Below are positions 9,171-18,247 of a stretch of 61,420 nt of DNA, piece by piece. Under the pieces are notes generated by a model. It ran no database searches and was not told the DNA's origin. It saw only the letters and a list, made by a program, of their open reading frames with translations. The position numbers were made by a program, and so were the translations under genes. Within the stretch, counting starts at the first letter, position 1. Each line of letters starts with the position of its first letter. Origin of the DNA: Clostridia bacterium (GTDB taxonomy: Bacteria; Bacillota; Clostridia; Oscillospirales; CAG-272); contig JAGATW010000070.1 in the NCBI GenBank assembly GCA_017621085.1, forward strand, positions 1 to 61,420. The letters are read 5' to 3'.

Positions 9171-10358
9171 ATGTTTAACGAAAAAATGTATGCTTTAGGC
9201 AGTAAGCGCTCTATTATAAGAGAAATTTTTGAATACTGCAAGTCAAGAGCAAATGAAATAGGGGCGGACAAGGTTTTTGATTTTAGTATCGGAAACCCAA
9301 GCGTTGAGCCACCAATTGAAATAAGCAATGCTATTTGCGACCTTGTAAATAACGCAAATTCCGTTCTTTTACACGGCTACACCTCAGCGCAGGGCGATTT
9401 AGGTGTAAGAACAGCAATAGCTGACGAAATTAACGAAAGATTTGGCGCAGGAGTAGGTCCTAACAATATTTATATGACCTGTGGTGCAGCAGCATCACTT
9501 ACCATCTCCCTAAGAGCACTTTTAAACGAGGGAGAGGAGTGTGTAGTATTTGCTCCATTCTTTACAGAATATAGAGTATTTATTGAAAATGCTCAGGGAC
9601 GTGTGGTTGTTTCCACTCCTTTAGAAAAAACCTTCCAGATTGACACAGTTGATTTGGAAAGCAAAATCACTGAAAAAACAAAGGCAGTAATTATTAACTC
9701 CCCTAACAATCCAAGTGGAGTTGTGTACAGCGAGGAAACAATAAAGGCTGTAACAGATATACTTAAAAAGAAGGAAAAGGAATTTTCCCATCCAATATAT
9801 CTAATTGCCGATGAGCCATACAGAGAGCTTGTATTTGGCGACGTTACCGTTCCTTATCTTATGAATTACTATGATAATACCATAGTTTGCTACTCATACT
9901 CAAAGGCACTTTCCTTGCCGGGTGAAAGAATTGGCTATATTGCAGTAAGCCCAAAAATGCAGGACTCACAAAACGTATATCTTGCAATTTGTGGCGCAGG
10001 ACGTTCTCTTGGCTATGTTTGTGCTCCAAGCCTTTTCCAACAGGTAATTAAAAATACTATTGGCGCAAAGGTAGATGTAAACATTTATAAGGAAAACAGA
10101 GATATTCTTTATAATGCTTTGACAGAATATGGCTACGAGTGTGTTCAGCCTGATGGCGCATTCTATCTATTTGTAAAGGCGCTTGAGGACGATGCCTACA
10201 AGTTCTTTGAAAAGGCAAAGTCCAAGGAAATTTTAGTTGTTCCTTGTGATGACTTTGGTGTAACAGGCTATGTGCGTATTGCATACTGCGTTGATAAGCA
10301 AAGAATAATCAATGCGCTCCCTGCCTTTAAAGCATTAGCAGAGGAATATAAGAAATAA
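9171..10358 (+). CDS. Class I/II PLP aminotransferase
   Basis: The 395-residue fold-type I aminotransferase contains NSPNNPSGVVY, the IADEPYREL aspartate and SYSKALSLPGERIGY, where Lys245 should hold pyridoxal phosphate. It is the last gene of the aryl-acid operon, followed by a strong terminator. Converting arylpyruvates to aromatic amino acids, or the reverse, would close the chemical circuit with the ligases and IorAB. That substrate assignment rests on neighbourhood; aspartate or alanine aminotransferase activity is also possible. Confidence 0.88.
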   Translation: MFNEKMYALGSKRSIIREIFEYCKSRANEIGADKVFDFSIGNPSVEPPIEISNAICDLVNNANSVLLHGYTSAQGDLGVRTAIADEINERFGAGVGPNNIYMTCGAAASLTISLRALLNEGEECVVFAPFFTEYRVFIENAQGRVVVSTPLEKTFQIDTVDLESKITEKTKAVIINSPNNPSGVVYSEETIKAVTDILKKKEKEFSHPIYLIADEPYRELVFGDVTVPYLMNYYDNTIVCYSYSKALSLPGERIGYIAVSPKMQDSQNVYLAICGAGRSLGYVCAPSLFQQVIKNTIGAKVDVNIYKENRDILYNALTEYGYECVQPDGAFYLFVKALEDDAYKFFEKAKSKEILVVPCDDFGVTGYVRIAYCVDKQRIINALPAFKALAEEYKK

Positions 10359-10360
10359 TA

Positions 10361-10396
10361 AAAGTGTGTACTGACATTGTCAGTACACACTTTTTA
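10361..10396 (+). terminator. Terminator of the aryl-acid operon
   Basis: A perfect 12-bp stem (10364-10375 with 10379-10390) with a three-base loop runs into TTTTT. It follows the aminotransferase stop by a few bases. Confidence 0.9.
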
Positions 10397-10448
10397 TTTG
10401 CCTATGTAAGCTGTAACTAGTTAAAAGGACAAAATAAATAATTGTGAG

Positions 10449-11261
10449 TTAATATAAAATAAGCTCCCTTATTTTTCTAACAGTACTATTGACCTTTTCT
10501 ATATTTACAATTCCTGTTTGCAAATCAAAGGATGTTGCCTCAGTTGTAAAGTCACCCTTGTAGTTAATTTTCTTTACGAAGTCAAAAAATTTATTAAAAT
10601 CAACACATCCGTCCCCTACGTGCAGCACACGTAAGTTTTGCCAATCCTTATATTCGCCAAGACGGTCATTTATGTGCAAATGTGCAAAATGGTCTACCAC
10701 GTGTCGATTATTTTCGTCATAAATTAGGTCAATCTGCTTGTGAAAGTCTGCCATTTTAGTATCAAAGGTAAATTTAATGTCAGGATAGGCATCGCAAAGC
10801 AGGCACAAATAATAAAAGGGGTCACGTTGATTGCAAACAACATTTTCAACGGTTAAGGTTAGGTCATAATGCTTTGCAATATTGTCAAGATATTCAAAGC
10901 ACTTAATATTGTAATCAATATTTTTGTCGGAAATTGGCCCGTTCCATAAATGTAAAACAAGCTTGTTTGCTCCTATGTCACGAGCAAGGGCGCAATTAAT
11001 TTCCATTCTTTCAAGGGCTTCGTCTAATTTTGAATAGCTTATAAGCTCACCGATTTGCTTTTCCAAGTGGAAAACCACAACAGGCATATCAAGAGATAAA
11101 ACAGTTGATTTTAAAGCTCCGATTTTATCATACCAGCTATCGTACATTAAAAGCTCAAGTCCGTCACATTCAAGCTTAGGCACTATGTCTTTAAGCAAGG
11201 TAAAATCTCTGCCATTTGGTCTGCCAATTAAAGCGCCGGTTGAAACAAGCACTCTATTCAT
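10449..11261 (-). CDS. Sugar phosphate isomerase/epimerase-like TIM barrel protein
   Basis: The 270-residue protein fits the xylose-isomerase-like/AP-endonuclease-2 barrel: VLSLDMPVVVFHLEKQ, LVLHLWNGPI, TLTVENVVCNQ, FTFDTKMADFHKQ and HLHINDRLGEYKDW supply the expected Glu, Asp and His metal ligands in order, followed by a distal acidic residue near FTTEATS. These enzymes isomerise or epimerise sugars or sugar acids with a divalent metal. It is transcribed divergently from the large glycosidase, which suggests a shared carbohydrate-use function. The substrate is unknown. Confidence 0.75.
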   Translation of the reverse strand: MNRVLVSTGALIGRPNGRDFTLLKDIVPKLECDGLELLMYDSWYDKIGALKSTVLSLDMPVVVFHLEKQIGELISYSKLDEALERMEINCALARDIGANKLVLHLWNGPISDKNIDYNIKCFEYLDNIAKHYDLTLTVENVVCNQRDPFYYLCLLCDAYPDIKFTFDTKMADFHKQIDLIYDENNRHVVDHFAHLHINDRLGEYKDWQNLRVLHVGDGCVDFNKFFDFVKKINYKGDFTTEATSFDLQTGIVNIEKVNSTVRKIRELILY

Positions 11262-11294
11262 AGCAATTCCCCCTTTAAGAATTATTTCAATGAC

Positions 11295-11323
11295 ATTATA
11301 TATTAAATTTTTTTGTGTGTCAA
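11295..11323 (-). promoter_or_regulatory. Promoter of the isomerase gene
   Basis: On the minus strand TTGACA (11323-11318), 17 bases and TATAAT (11300-11295) match consensus. It is divergent from the glycosidase promoter about 40 bases away. Confidence 0.8.
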
Positions 11324-11362
11324 TGATTGTAAAATAAAATTACATAGTTTATATTAAATTTC

Positions 11363-11391
11363 TTGTCAATGCTAAATTTATGTGGTAAAAT
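11363..11391 (+). promoter_or_regulatory. Promoter of the glycosidase-glycosyltransferase-glf operon
   Basis: TTGTCA (11363-11368), a 17-base spacer and TAAAAT (11386-11391) lie 33 bases before the GTG start at 11424. Confidence 0.65.
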
Positions 11392-11423
11392 AAAGAAAAT
11401 AAGCTAGTAAGGGGGATTTCTAA

Positions 11424-14234
11424 GTGAAGCAAGTAGAAAAGCAATATAGGTGCGTACCATTTTGGTCTTGGAATGATAAATTAAACAAGGACGAGCTTGT
11501 AAAGCAGGTTGAGTGGATGAACGAAAACGGCGTGGGTGGATTTTTCATGCACGCACGTGGTGGACTTAAAACCGAATACCTTGGAAAAGAATGGTTTGAG
11601 TGTATTGAGGCTTGCGCTAAGCGTGCCAAGGAGCTGGGCATGGAAGCCTATGCCTATGACGAAAACGGTTGGCCAAGTGGCTTTGTTGGCGGTAAGCTTC
11701 TTGAGGACATTGAAAATCACGACAGATACTTAACATATTCATATGGTAAGTATGATAAAAATGCACTTGCTTCCTATGATATTAGCACAAGTGCCTTAAA
11801 AAAGGCAAGAAAGGGAGATACAAATTGCCTTAATGTATATGAGCATTATTCAACATCAACGGCGGACATATTAAACCCTGAGGTTGTGGATAAGTTTATT
11901 GAAATGACCCACGAGGAATACAGAAAAAGAGACAAATATGACCTAAAGGGCTTTTTTACCGATGAGCCACAGTATTTCCGTTGGGACACTCCATATACAA
12001 AAATGCTCCCCATCTACTTTAAGGAAAAATACGGAGAGGACATTTTAAAGGGCTTAGGACTTTTATTTGTGGAAAAGCGTGGTTATCGTGATTTTAGGTA
12101 TAAGTATTGGAAAGCATTACAGGAATTAATGCTTGAAAGCTTTGCGAAAAAAATTTACGATTGGTGCGAAAAATATGGCTACAAGCTAACAGGACACTAT
12201 ATTGAGGAAAACTGCCTTGCAGGGCAAATGAATTGCTGTGGTGGAATTATGCCATTTTATGAGTATGAGCATATTCCGGGCATTGACTACCTTGGCAGAG
12301 GCTTAGATGATGAGCTTGCTCCTAAGCAGGTATCAAGTGTAGCCTGTCAGCTTGGCAAAAAGCAGGTGCTAACCGAAACCTTTGCTGCCTGTGGCTGGAA
12401 TATTTCCCCCATAGATTTAAAAAAGATAGCCGAGCTGCAATATGTGGCAGGAGTTAATTTAATGTGTCAGCATCTTTTGCCATATAAAGAGGCAGGACAA
12501 AGAAAAAGAGATTACCCGGCCCATTTTTCAAGCATAAACCCTTGGGTAAAAGAGGGCTTTACTACATTTAACGACTATTTTTCATATCTTGGCAAACTTA
12601 TTGCAAATAGCGAGGAAATTGTAAATGTAGGCGTATTACAGCCAATAAGAAGTGCATATTTTGATTATAAGCCTACATCAAGAGAGCCATATAACGGAAT
12701 AGAGCCACTTGAAATGGATTTAAAGCGCACTATTCGCACCCTAACCTATTATGGCATAGGACATCATTTTATTGATGAAACTATTTTGGCAAGGCACGGA
12801 TATGTTGAGGGTAAGCAATTAATTGTTGGCAAGTGTAAATACGACTATATTGTTTTGCCATCAATGTACACAATGGATAAAGCCACCTGTGAAATTTTAA
12901 ATGAGTACATATCAAACGGTGGCAAGGTGCTGCTTGACGGCAAAAAGCCACAGTACTTAGAGGGTAAAAGACATACTCACAGCTACTTAAAAACAAACAC
13001 AGGGTGGGGTGAAATTATAAAAGCTCAGCCACACAGGATAAAAAATAACAAGGATGTTCGTATGTCATACAGACGTGACGAAAATGGCAGAGAATTTATA
13101 TATGCTGTAAATCTAGGTAAGGAAATAACAGTTGATTTTACCTTGAAAAATGGTAAATCCTTTGAGAAATACGATATTCTAAATGATAAGAGCGAAATTA
13201 TACCAACCTCTGTTCATTTTGATAATGGTCAGTCATATTTACTTTATGTATCAAATGAAAAGCCAAAGGTAAGAGAAGAAAAGAAAAAGCTAATACTTGA
13301 CTCAAGCTTTAGCTTAGCTGACAAGGTTAATAACTATATGACCCTTGACACTCTTTCCTATTCCACAAATGGCAAGGACTACTCAGAAAAAAGATACCAT
13401 ATGTGCGCCCTTGACGAGCTTTTAAAAATGAGATATAAGGGCAGGCTTTACCTAAAATACACAGTAAATATAAACACTCCCCCTGCAAAATGCTTGCTTT
13501 TAGCCGAGGAAATGGGTATAATAAGCATAAGCGTAAATGGTAAGAGTGTAAACAAAGAGGGCATCTCTCCCTTAGAGCTTGCAAGTGAGTGCTACAACGT
13601 AGCAAATGCCTTAAATCAGGGCGAAAACGAAATAATTATAGAAACCGACTACTATCAGGGTGAAAATGTTTATTATGCTTTGTTTGGTGAAAATGTAACA
13701 GAAAGCATTAAAAACTGCTTAGCCTATGATACTGACATTGAGCCTATATATCTATATGGCGATTTTGGTGTTTACGGTGAATTTGAAAATGGCAAAAATG
13801 ACTTTATACTCTTAGGGGATAATTTCTATATTGATAAGCAAAAAAGTGAAATTACATCTCTTGAAAGTGACGGCTATCCATTCCTTTCAGGACAGGTGCG
13901 CCTAAAGAAAAAAATTAATTTAAGCGACACAGGGTACGTTCTTTACATTGAAAAAAGCTTCCATATGGCAGAAATTTATGTAAACGGACAAGGGGCTGGA
14001 AATATGATGCTTGAAAGAAGCCTTGATATTTCTAACCTTTTAAGCGTAGGAGAAAACGAAATAGAGATTATACTAACTCTTGGAAACCGAAACCTGTTAG
14101 GTCCATTCCACACAAATGAAGAAGAGCCATACTTTGTAGGGCCCGATACCTTTGAGCGCTTTGGAAGCTGGGAAAATGGCAAGAGCAGATATTATAATCC
14201 AAAATATGCCCTTGTTAAAGCGTTGCCATTCTAA
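11424..14234 (+). CDS. GH106-like glycoside hydrolase (alpha-L-rhamnosidase superfamily)
   Basis: This 936-residue protein has no signal peptide and should act in the cytoplasm. It opens with RCVPFWSWNDKL and GGFFMHARGGL, followed by YAYDENGWPSGF, a pattern I associate with GH106-related hydrolases. A barrel with LTGHYIEEN and LTETFAACGW follows, then a Rossmann-like domain (about 400-530) and two beta-sandwich carbohydrate-binding domains of the GH2 sugar-binding type in the last 300 residues. The GTG start follows a GGGGG ribosome binding site. It precedes a glycosyltransferase and UDP-galactopyranose mutase. Family assignment is moderate; a rhamnose or uronate glycoside is the likely target. 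Confidence 0.65.
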   Translation: MKQVEKQYRCVPFWSWNDKLNKDELVKQVEWMNENGVGGFFMHARGGLKTEYLGKEWFECIEACAKRAKELGMEAYAYDENGWPSGFVGGKLLEDIENHDRYLTYSYGKYDKNALASYDISTSALKKARKGDTNCLNVYEHYSTSTADILNPEVVDKFIEMTHEEYRKRDKYDLKGFFTDEPQYFRWDTPYTKMLPIYFKEKYGEDILKGLGLLFVEKRGYRDFRYKYWKALQELMLESFAKKIYDWCEKYGYKLTGHYIEENCLAGQMNCCGGIMPFYEYEHIPGIDYLGRGLDDELAPKQVSSVACQLGKKQVLTETFAACGWNISPIDLKKIAELQYVAGVNLMCQHLLPYKEAGQRKRDYPAHFSSINPWVKEGFTTFNDYFSYLGKLIANSEEIVNVGVLQPIRSAYFDYKPTSREPYNGIEPLEMDLKRTIRTLTYYGIGHHFIDETILARHGYVEGKQLIVGKCKYDYIVLPSMYTMDKATCEILNEYISNGGKVLLDGKKPQYLEGKRHTHSYLKTNTGWGEIIKAQPHRIKNNKDVRMSYRRDENGREFIYAVNLGKEITVDFTLKNGKSFEKYDILNDKSEIIPTSVHFDNGQSYLLYVSNEKPKVREEKKKLILDSSFSLADKVNNYMTLDTLSYSTNGKDYSEKRYHMCALDELLKMRYKGRLYLKYTVNINTPPAKCLLLAEEMGIISISVNGKSVNKEGISPLELASECYNVANALNQGENEIIIETDYYQGENVYYALFGENVTESIKNCLAYDTDIEPIYLYGDFGVYGEFENGKNDFILLGDNFYIDKQKSEITSLESDGYPFLSGQVRLKKKINLSDTGYVLYIEKSFHMAEIYVNGQGAGNMMLERSLDISNLLSVGENEIEIILTLGNRNLLGPFHTNEEEPYFVGPDTFERFGSWENGKSRYYNPKYALVKALPF

Positions 14235-14252
14235 AAACTAAAGGAGATAAAA

Positions 14253-15377
14253 ATGGTAAAGGTAAGTGTTGTTGTTCCTGTATATAACACAGAAAAATAT
14301 TTAAAAAAGTGCCTTGACAGCCTGCTTATGCAAACCCTAAAGGAAATAGAGGTAATTTGCGTAAATGATGGCTCACAGGACTCCTCTCTTAGCATTATTA
14401 TGGAGTATGTGGAGCGTGACAAACGCTTTAAGGTGATAGATAAGGCTAATAGTGGCTATGGAGCGACAATGAACCAAGGCTTTGATATATCAAGTGGTGA
14501 ATATGTGGGAATTTTGGAAAGCGATGACTTTTTTGAGCCCACTATGCTTGAAGAACTGTATTTTAACGCTAAAAATGACGACCTTGATGTATGTAAGGCA
14601 GGCTTTAATTATTACTACTCTCAAGGCAAAAGCACAAGTGCAGTTATGCCACAGAGCCTTATAGATAAAGGAATATTTTGCCCAACTACTGATTTTAAAT
14701 CAGCTAAGGAGCAGTTAGCACTATTTAAAATTAAGCCAACAATTTGGTCTGCAATTTATAAAAGAGAATTTATAAAGGCAAATAACATTCGCTTTACGGA
14801 AACAAGCGGTGCATCCTTTCAGGACACAGCCTTTAATTTTAAGGTGTGGGCAAGTGCTAAGCGTGTAAGACTTATAAAGCCTTGTCTTATTAATTACAGA
14901 CAGGACAATGAGGAATCATCAGTACATTCAAGTAGTAAAGCATTCTTTATTTGTAAGGAATATGCAGAAATAGAGAGATTTTTAAGTAATCACCCAAACA
15001 AAAGCACCTTGGAGTCAATTAAAAACGCACTAAAATACGAGGCTTATTTGTGGAATTACGAAAGACTTGATAGTGAGGCTTCAAAGGAATTTATTTTAGT
15101 TGCTTCAAATGAGCTAAAATCAGATATGGACCGAGGAAATTGCCAAAAAAAGCTATATTCTTGGGACAAATGGAATCAGCTTTGCCAAATTATAAATAAT
15201 CCGAAAAAGTTTCATAATTTACGTCAAGAGGAAAAGAAATTTGAAGCAAGTCTTGGCGAAAGTGAAAGACAAGGTGGCAAATTAAAAACAATTAAAGCTT
15301 CAATTAAGAAAAATGGTGTAGGACGCACAATAAAAGCGCTTACAATGAAATTAAAAAGGAAGCTGCAAAGAAAATAA
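14253..15377 (+). CDS. Family 2 glycosyltransferase
   Basis: The 374-residue soluble transferase begins VSVVVPVYNTEKYLKKCL and has the ICVNDGSQDSS nucleotide-binding loop and ESDDFFEP metal motif of GT-A family 2 enzymes. The last 120 residues are basic and helical, and could bind the membrane surface. It sits 18 bases after the glycosidase gene and 15 before UDP-galactopyranose mutase, so transfer of galactofuranose is a reasonable but unproven guess. Confidence 0.85.
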   Translation: MVKVSVVVPVYNTEKYLKKCLDSLLMQTLKEIEVICVNDGSQDSSLSIIMEYVERDKRFKVIDKANSGYGATMNQGFDISSGEYVGILESDDFFEPTMLEELYFNAKNDDLDVCKAGFNYYYSQGKSTSAVMPQSLIDKGIFCPTTDFKSAKEQLALFKIKPTIWSAIYKREFIKANNIRFTETSGASFQDTAFNFKVWASAKRVRLIKPCLINYRQDNEESSVHSSSKAFFICKEYAEIERFLSNHPNKSTLESIKNALKYEAYLWNYERLDSEASKEFILVASNELKSDMDRGNCQKKLYSWDKWNQLCQIINNPKKFHNLRQEEKKFEASLGESERQGGKLKTIKASIKKNGVGRTIKALTMKLKRKLQRK

Positions 15378-15392
15378 AAGGGAGGGTAAGGG

Positions 15393-16496
15393 ATGAAAAG
15401 GTATGATTATCTAATAGTCGGCGCAGGACTTTTCGGCTCCGTTTTTGCCTATGAGGCAAGGAAAAGGGGTAAGCGCTGCTTAGTGATAGATAAAAGAAGC
15501 CATATAGGTGGAAATGCTTATTGCGAAAAAATTGAAGATATAAATGTACACAAATATGGCGCGCATATTTTTCATACCTCAAATAAAGAAATTTGGGACT
15601 ATGTAAATTCCCTTGCCAAATTTAATGATTTTATTAATTCCCCCTTGGCAGTTTATAAATCGGAAGCCTATAATCTTCCCTTTAATATGTACACCTTTAG
15701 TAAAATGTGGGGAATAACAACTCCCGCACAGGCAAAGGAAATAATAGAAAAGCAAGTAAAGGAGGCAGGAATTAAAAGCCCAAATAATCTTGAAGAAAAG
15801 GCGCTTTCCTTAGTTGGCAGAGATATTTATGAAAAGCTAATTAAGGGCTATACAAAAAAGCAATGGCAAAGGGAATGTAACACCTTACCCCCTTCAATTA
15901 TAGAAAGAATACCTATTAGATTTACCTATGATAATAACTATTTTAACGATACCTATCAAGGCATACCAATAGGTGGCTACAATGTAATAATTGAAAAGCT
16001 TTTAAGTGGCACAGAGGTAAGACTGAATACTGACTATTTTGACCTCGAGGAAAGAGAGGAAATAGCAGAAAAAACAATATACACAGGACCGATTGATAGG
16101 TTTTTTGACTATCAATTAGGCACACTTGAATACCGTAGCATAAGGCTTGAAACTAAGGTTATTGATTGCTGTGACTATCAAGGAAACGCAGTTATAAATT
16201 ATTGTGATGAGGAAATTCCATACACAAGAGTAATAGAGCATAAGCATTTTGAATTTGGCAAGCAGCCAAAAACAGTTGTTTCCTGGGAGTATTCAAGAGA
16301 ATGGACCAAAAACGACGAGCCCTTTTACCCAATAAATGACGAAAAAAATAACGCCCTATACCAAAAATATAAGGAGCTTGCAAGCACAAAGCCCAATATA
16401 ATTTTCGGTGGCAGACTGGGAGAGTATAAATACTACGATATGGACAAGGTAATAGAAAAAGCCCTTGACCTTGCCAAAAAAGAGATTTATAATTAA
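15393..16496 (+). CDS. glf: UDP-galactopyranose mutase
   Basis: The 367-residue flavoenzyme interconverts UDP-galactopyranose and UDP-galactofuranose, the donor for galactofuranose-containing surface glycans. The FAD-binding start YLIVGAGLFGSVFA is followed by IGGNAYCE and HKYGAHIFHTSN. Later motifs include GYTKKQWQRE, RIPIRFTYDNNYFND and YQGIPIGGYN, and FGGRLGEYKYYDMD near the end contacts the substrate and cofactor. Length and motifs fit the bacterial family. It ends the operon at a strong bidirectional hairpin. Confidence 0.95.
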   Translation: MKRYDYLIVGAGLFGSVFAYEARKRGKRCLVIDKRSHIGGNAYCEKIEDINVHKYGAHIFHTSNKEIWDYVNSLAKFNDFINSPLAVYKSEAYNLPFNMYTFSKMWGITTPAQAKEIIEKQVKEAGIKSPNNLEEKALSLVGRDIYEKLIKGYTKKQWQRECNTLPPSIIERIPIRFTYDNNYFNDTYQGIPIGGYNVIIEKLLSGTEVRLNTDYFDLEEREEIAEKTIYTGPIDRFFDYQLGTLEYRSIRLETKVIDCCDYQGNAVINYCDEEIPYTRVIEHKHFEFGKQPKTVVSWEYSREWTKNDEPFYPINDEKNNALYQKYKELASTKPNIIFGGRLGEYKYYDMDKVIEKALDLAKKEIYN

Positions 16497-16504
16497 AACA
16501 ATTA

Positions 16505-16538
16505 AAAATCCCCTGATAGATTGCTATCAGGGGATTTT
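16505..16538. terminator. Bidirectional terminator
   Basis: A perfect 14-bp stem (16505-16518 with 16525-16538) with A and T tracts on both arms separates glf from the convergent membrane-protein gene. Confidence 0.85.
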
Positions 16539-16579
16539 GACGTTAATATAGGAGCTTTTGTTTATCTTATATTATTCAA

Positions 16580-17920
16580 TTATTTCTTTGTTCTTTTTGC
16601 TATACAAGCTACAAGCGTGGAAAAATAGCAAAGCACGATTATTTCCACAATAAAATGGTAGATGTTGACTTGTAAGGTATCTATTTGTGTGCGTAAAAAC
16701 AACTCCACACCAACAAAAATGGCAAAAGCACCTATCACAAGGCGATGTGCCTTGTTAATGAGCTTATCCTTTACAAGTGCAAAAATAATAAGCACAAAGC
16801 CTACCATATTAGCAAGAGCTAAAGCATCTCCAATGAACACATTTGCAAAAGAGAAAAGCTGATTTATTATATATGCATCTTGACTGATTATTTCAGGCAT
16901 AAATACAAATATCAAGCTACTAAGAATTTGACCAATAAATATGGATAAAGCCTCGCTTAAAAGTATAGTGGTACAACCGGCATTAAGAAGCTTATTTTTG
17001 TGCAATCTTTGATATTCATAACCAAAATAGGTAAGAAAAATTAAAAGTGTCATTTTTATATAAATATCAAAGTTAGACAATATTGAAACAAGCTGTGTAG
17101 CGCTTGTCTGTGATATAGGCAGACTGTCTATAAATATGACGCATGCAGTATATACTGCATAAATAAAAATTGTGATAAGCAAGGAGATAATAGTGGACTT
17201 GGAAATAGAATTTTCACAATCATAGCTACATTTTTCAAGGAATGAGTAGAGTAGATATAGCAAAGAAAGCTCTATGAAGGAAACGAAAAAATATACTAAT
17301 ATTTCTAAAATGATTTTTAATATAATTGTCGAGCTAAGGCTTTTTACTATTAATAGCCCCAAAAAAGAAATTATAGCTATGCCAAGAAAAGCTAAAGCAT
17401 AAAGAGAAAGCTTTCCTATATTCTTAAAAACATTTTTATAATAGTGTTCGCTATCCATAATAGAATAGTTAAAATAAATATCGTTTCTTCTAAAGCTGAA
17501 AACAACATATACCCCTACAATAAAGAGCAGAACAAATATAATCCCACCAAAGCCCTGGTCAGCAAAATTATATGACTTGCCAATATATAAAGCAATAGGC
17601 ATAACAAAGGCAAATACACCTAAGATTAATTTTATCAAAATTGATGAAGCCTTGTTATAAAAAGCATTTTTTATTAAGTCAGCTCGCTCGTCCTTTACGC
17701 TAAGCTTACTTATTATAAAGCCAATAGCTAAAACTATTAATGTGCTTACGCAAATGGCAATTTCCAAGCTAACAAACCAAAAATGCTTGTTGCCATGAGA
17801 GTTTCTAATTATATTTGCAAGGTGAATAATACCAAGCATCAAGGAAATAACAAAGGACATAAAAATAGCATTACGTGATATTTTCCCCTTTACATTTTCA
17901 ATTCTTTCGTCGTAAAACAT
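16580..17920 (-). CDS. Polytopic membrane protein paired with an XRE regulator
   Basis: This 446-residue protein has about ten to twelve hydrophobic segments and short charged loops, and no enzymatic motif that I recognise. The start at 17920 follows GGAGGGAATAAT and lies two bases after the stop of the upstream XRE gene. A longer in-frame reading would overlap that gene by about 95 bases. Small XRE repressor plus polytopic membrane protein pairs are common in Firmicutes, often as sensory or export modules; the function here is unknown. Confidence 0.8.
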   Translation of the reverse strand: MFYDERIENVKGKISRNAIFMSFVISLMLGIIHLANIIRNSHGNKHFWFVSLEIAICVSTLIVLAIGFIISKLSVKDERADLIKNAFYNKASSILIKLILGVFAFVMPIALYIGKSYNFADQGFGGIIFVLLFIVGVYVVFSFRRNDIYFNYSIMDSEHYYKNVFKNIGKLSLYALAFLGIAIISFLGLLIVKSLSSTIILKIILEILVYFFVSFIELSLLYLLYSFLEKCSYDCENSISKSTIISLLITIFIYAVYTACVIFIDSLPISQTSATQLVSILSNFDIYIKMTLLIFLTYFGYEYQRLHKNKLLNAGCTTILLSEALSIFIGQILSSLIFVFMPEIISQDAYIINQLFSFANVFIGDALALANMVGFVLIIFALVKDKLINKAHRLVIGAFAIFVGVELFLRTQIDTLQVNIYHFIVEIIVLCYFSTLVACIAKRTKK

Positions 17921-17921
17921 A

Positions 17922-18113
17922 TTATTCCCTCCAAAACAAATCATTAAGCGTAACACCCAATTCCTTACATATGCGAATACATAATTCCACCGTGGGATTA
18001 TAGCCACCGTTTTCAATCATATTAATTGTTTGTCTTGAAACTCCGATTTTTTTTGCAAGCTCCGTTTGTGACAAGTTTTTTAAAGCACGCGCTTGCTTCA
18101 TCTTTTCGTTCAT
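17922..18113 (-). CDS. Small XRE-family transcriptional regulator
   Basis: This 63-residue protein is almost entirely a helix-turn-helix domain: LSQTELAKKIGVSRQTINMIE holds the two DNA-binding helices, followed by GYNPTVELCIRICKELGV. It is the Cro/YozG-like minimal XRE type. An AGGAGG ribosome binding site overlaps the edge of a TGTCAA palindrome. Two such palindromes flank its own -10 box, so autorepression is likely. It is co-transcribed with the downstream membrane protein. Confidence 0.93.
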   Translation of the reverse strand: MNEKMKQARALKNLSQTELAKKIGVSRQTINMIENGGYNPTVELCIRICKELGVTLNDLFWRE

Positions 18114-18123
18114 TTTGACCTCC

Positions 18124-18188
18124 TGTCAAATATATTTGACAAATTGATTATATCACAGACATCATAAATTGTCAAGTATATTTGACAA
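18124..18188 (-). promoter_or_regulatory. Promoter with two palindromic operators for the XRE operon
   Basis: On the minus strand, TTGACA (18175-18170), a 17-base spacer and TATAAT (18152-18147) form a consensus promoter. A perfect 18-bp palindrome TGTCAAATATATTTGACA (18124-18141) lies between the -10 box and the ribosome binding site, and a second near-perfect copy (18169-18188) contains the -35 box. Centres are 46 bp apart, about 4.4 helical turns. Occupancy of both would block polymerase. Confidence 0.85.
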
Positions 18189-18195
18189 TTTCGGT

Positions 18196-18226
18196 AAAAA
18201 AACAGCCTCGCAAACACGAGACTGTT
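18196..18226 (-). terminator. Terminator downstream of the four-helix-bundle gene
   Basis: AACAGCCTCG (18201-18210) pairs with CGAGACTGTT (18217-18226) with one mismatch, and the minus strand continues into five or more T residues. It isolates the four-helix-bundle gene from the XRE promoter. Confidence 0.75.
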
Positions 18227-18247
18227 CTTTTGATATTAATTTTTAGC

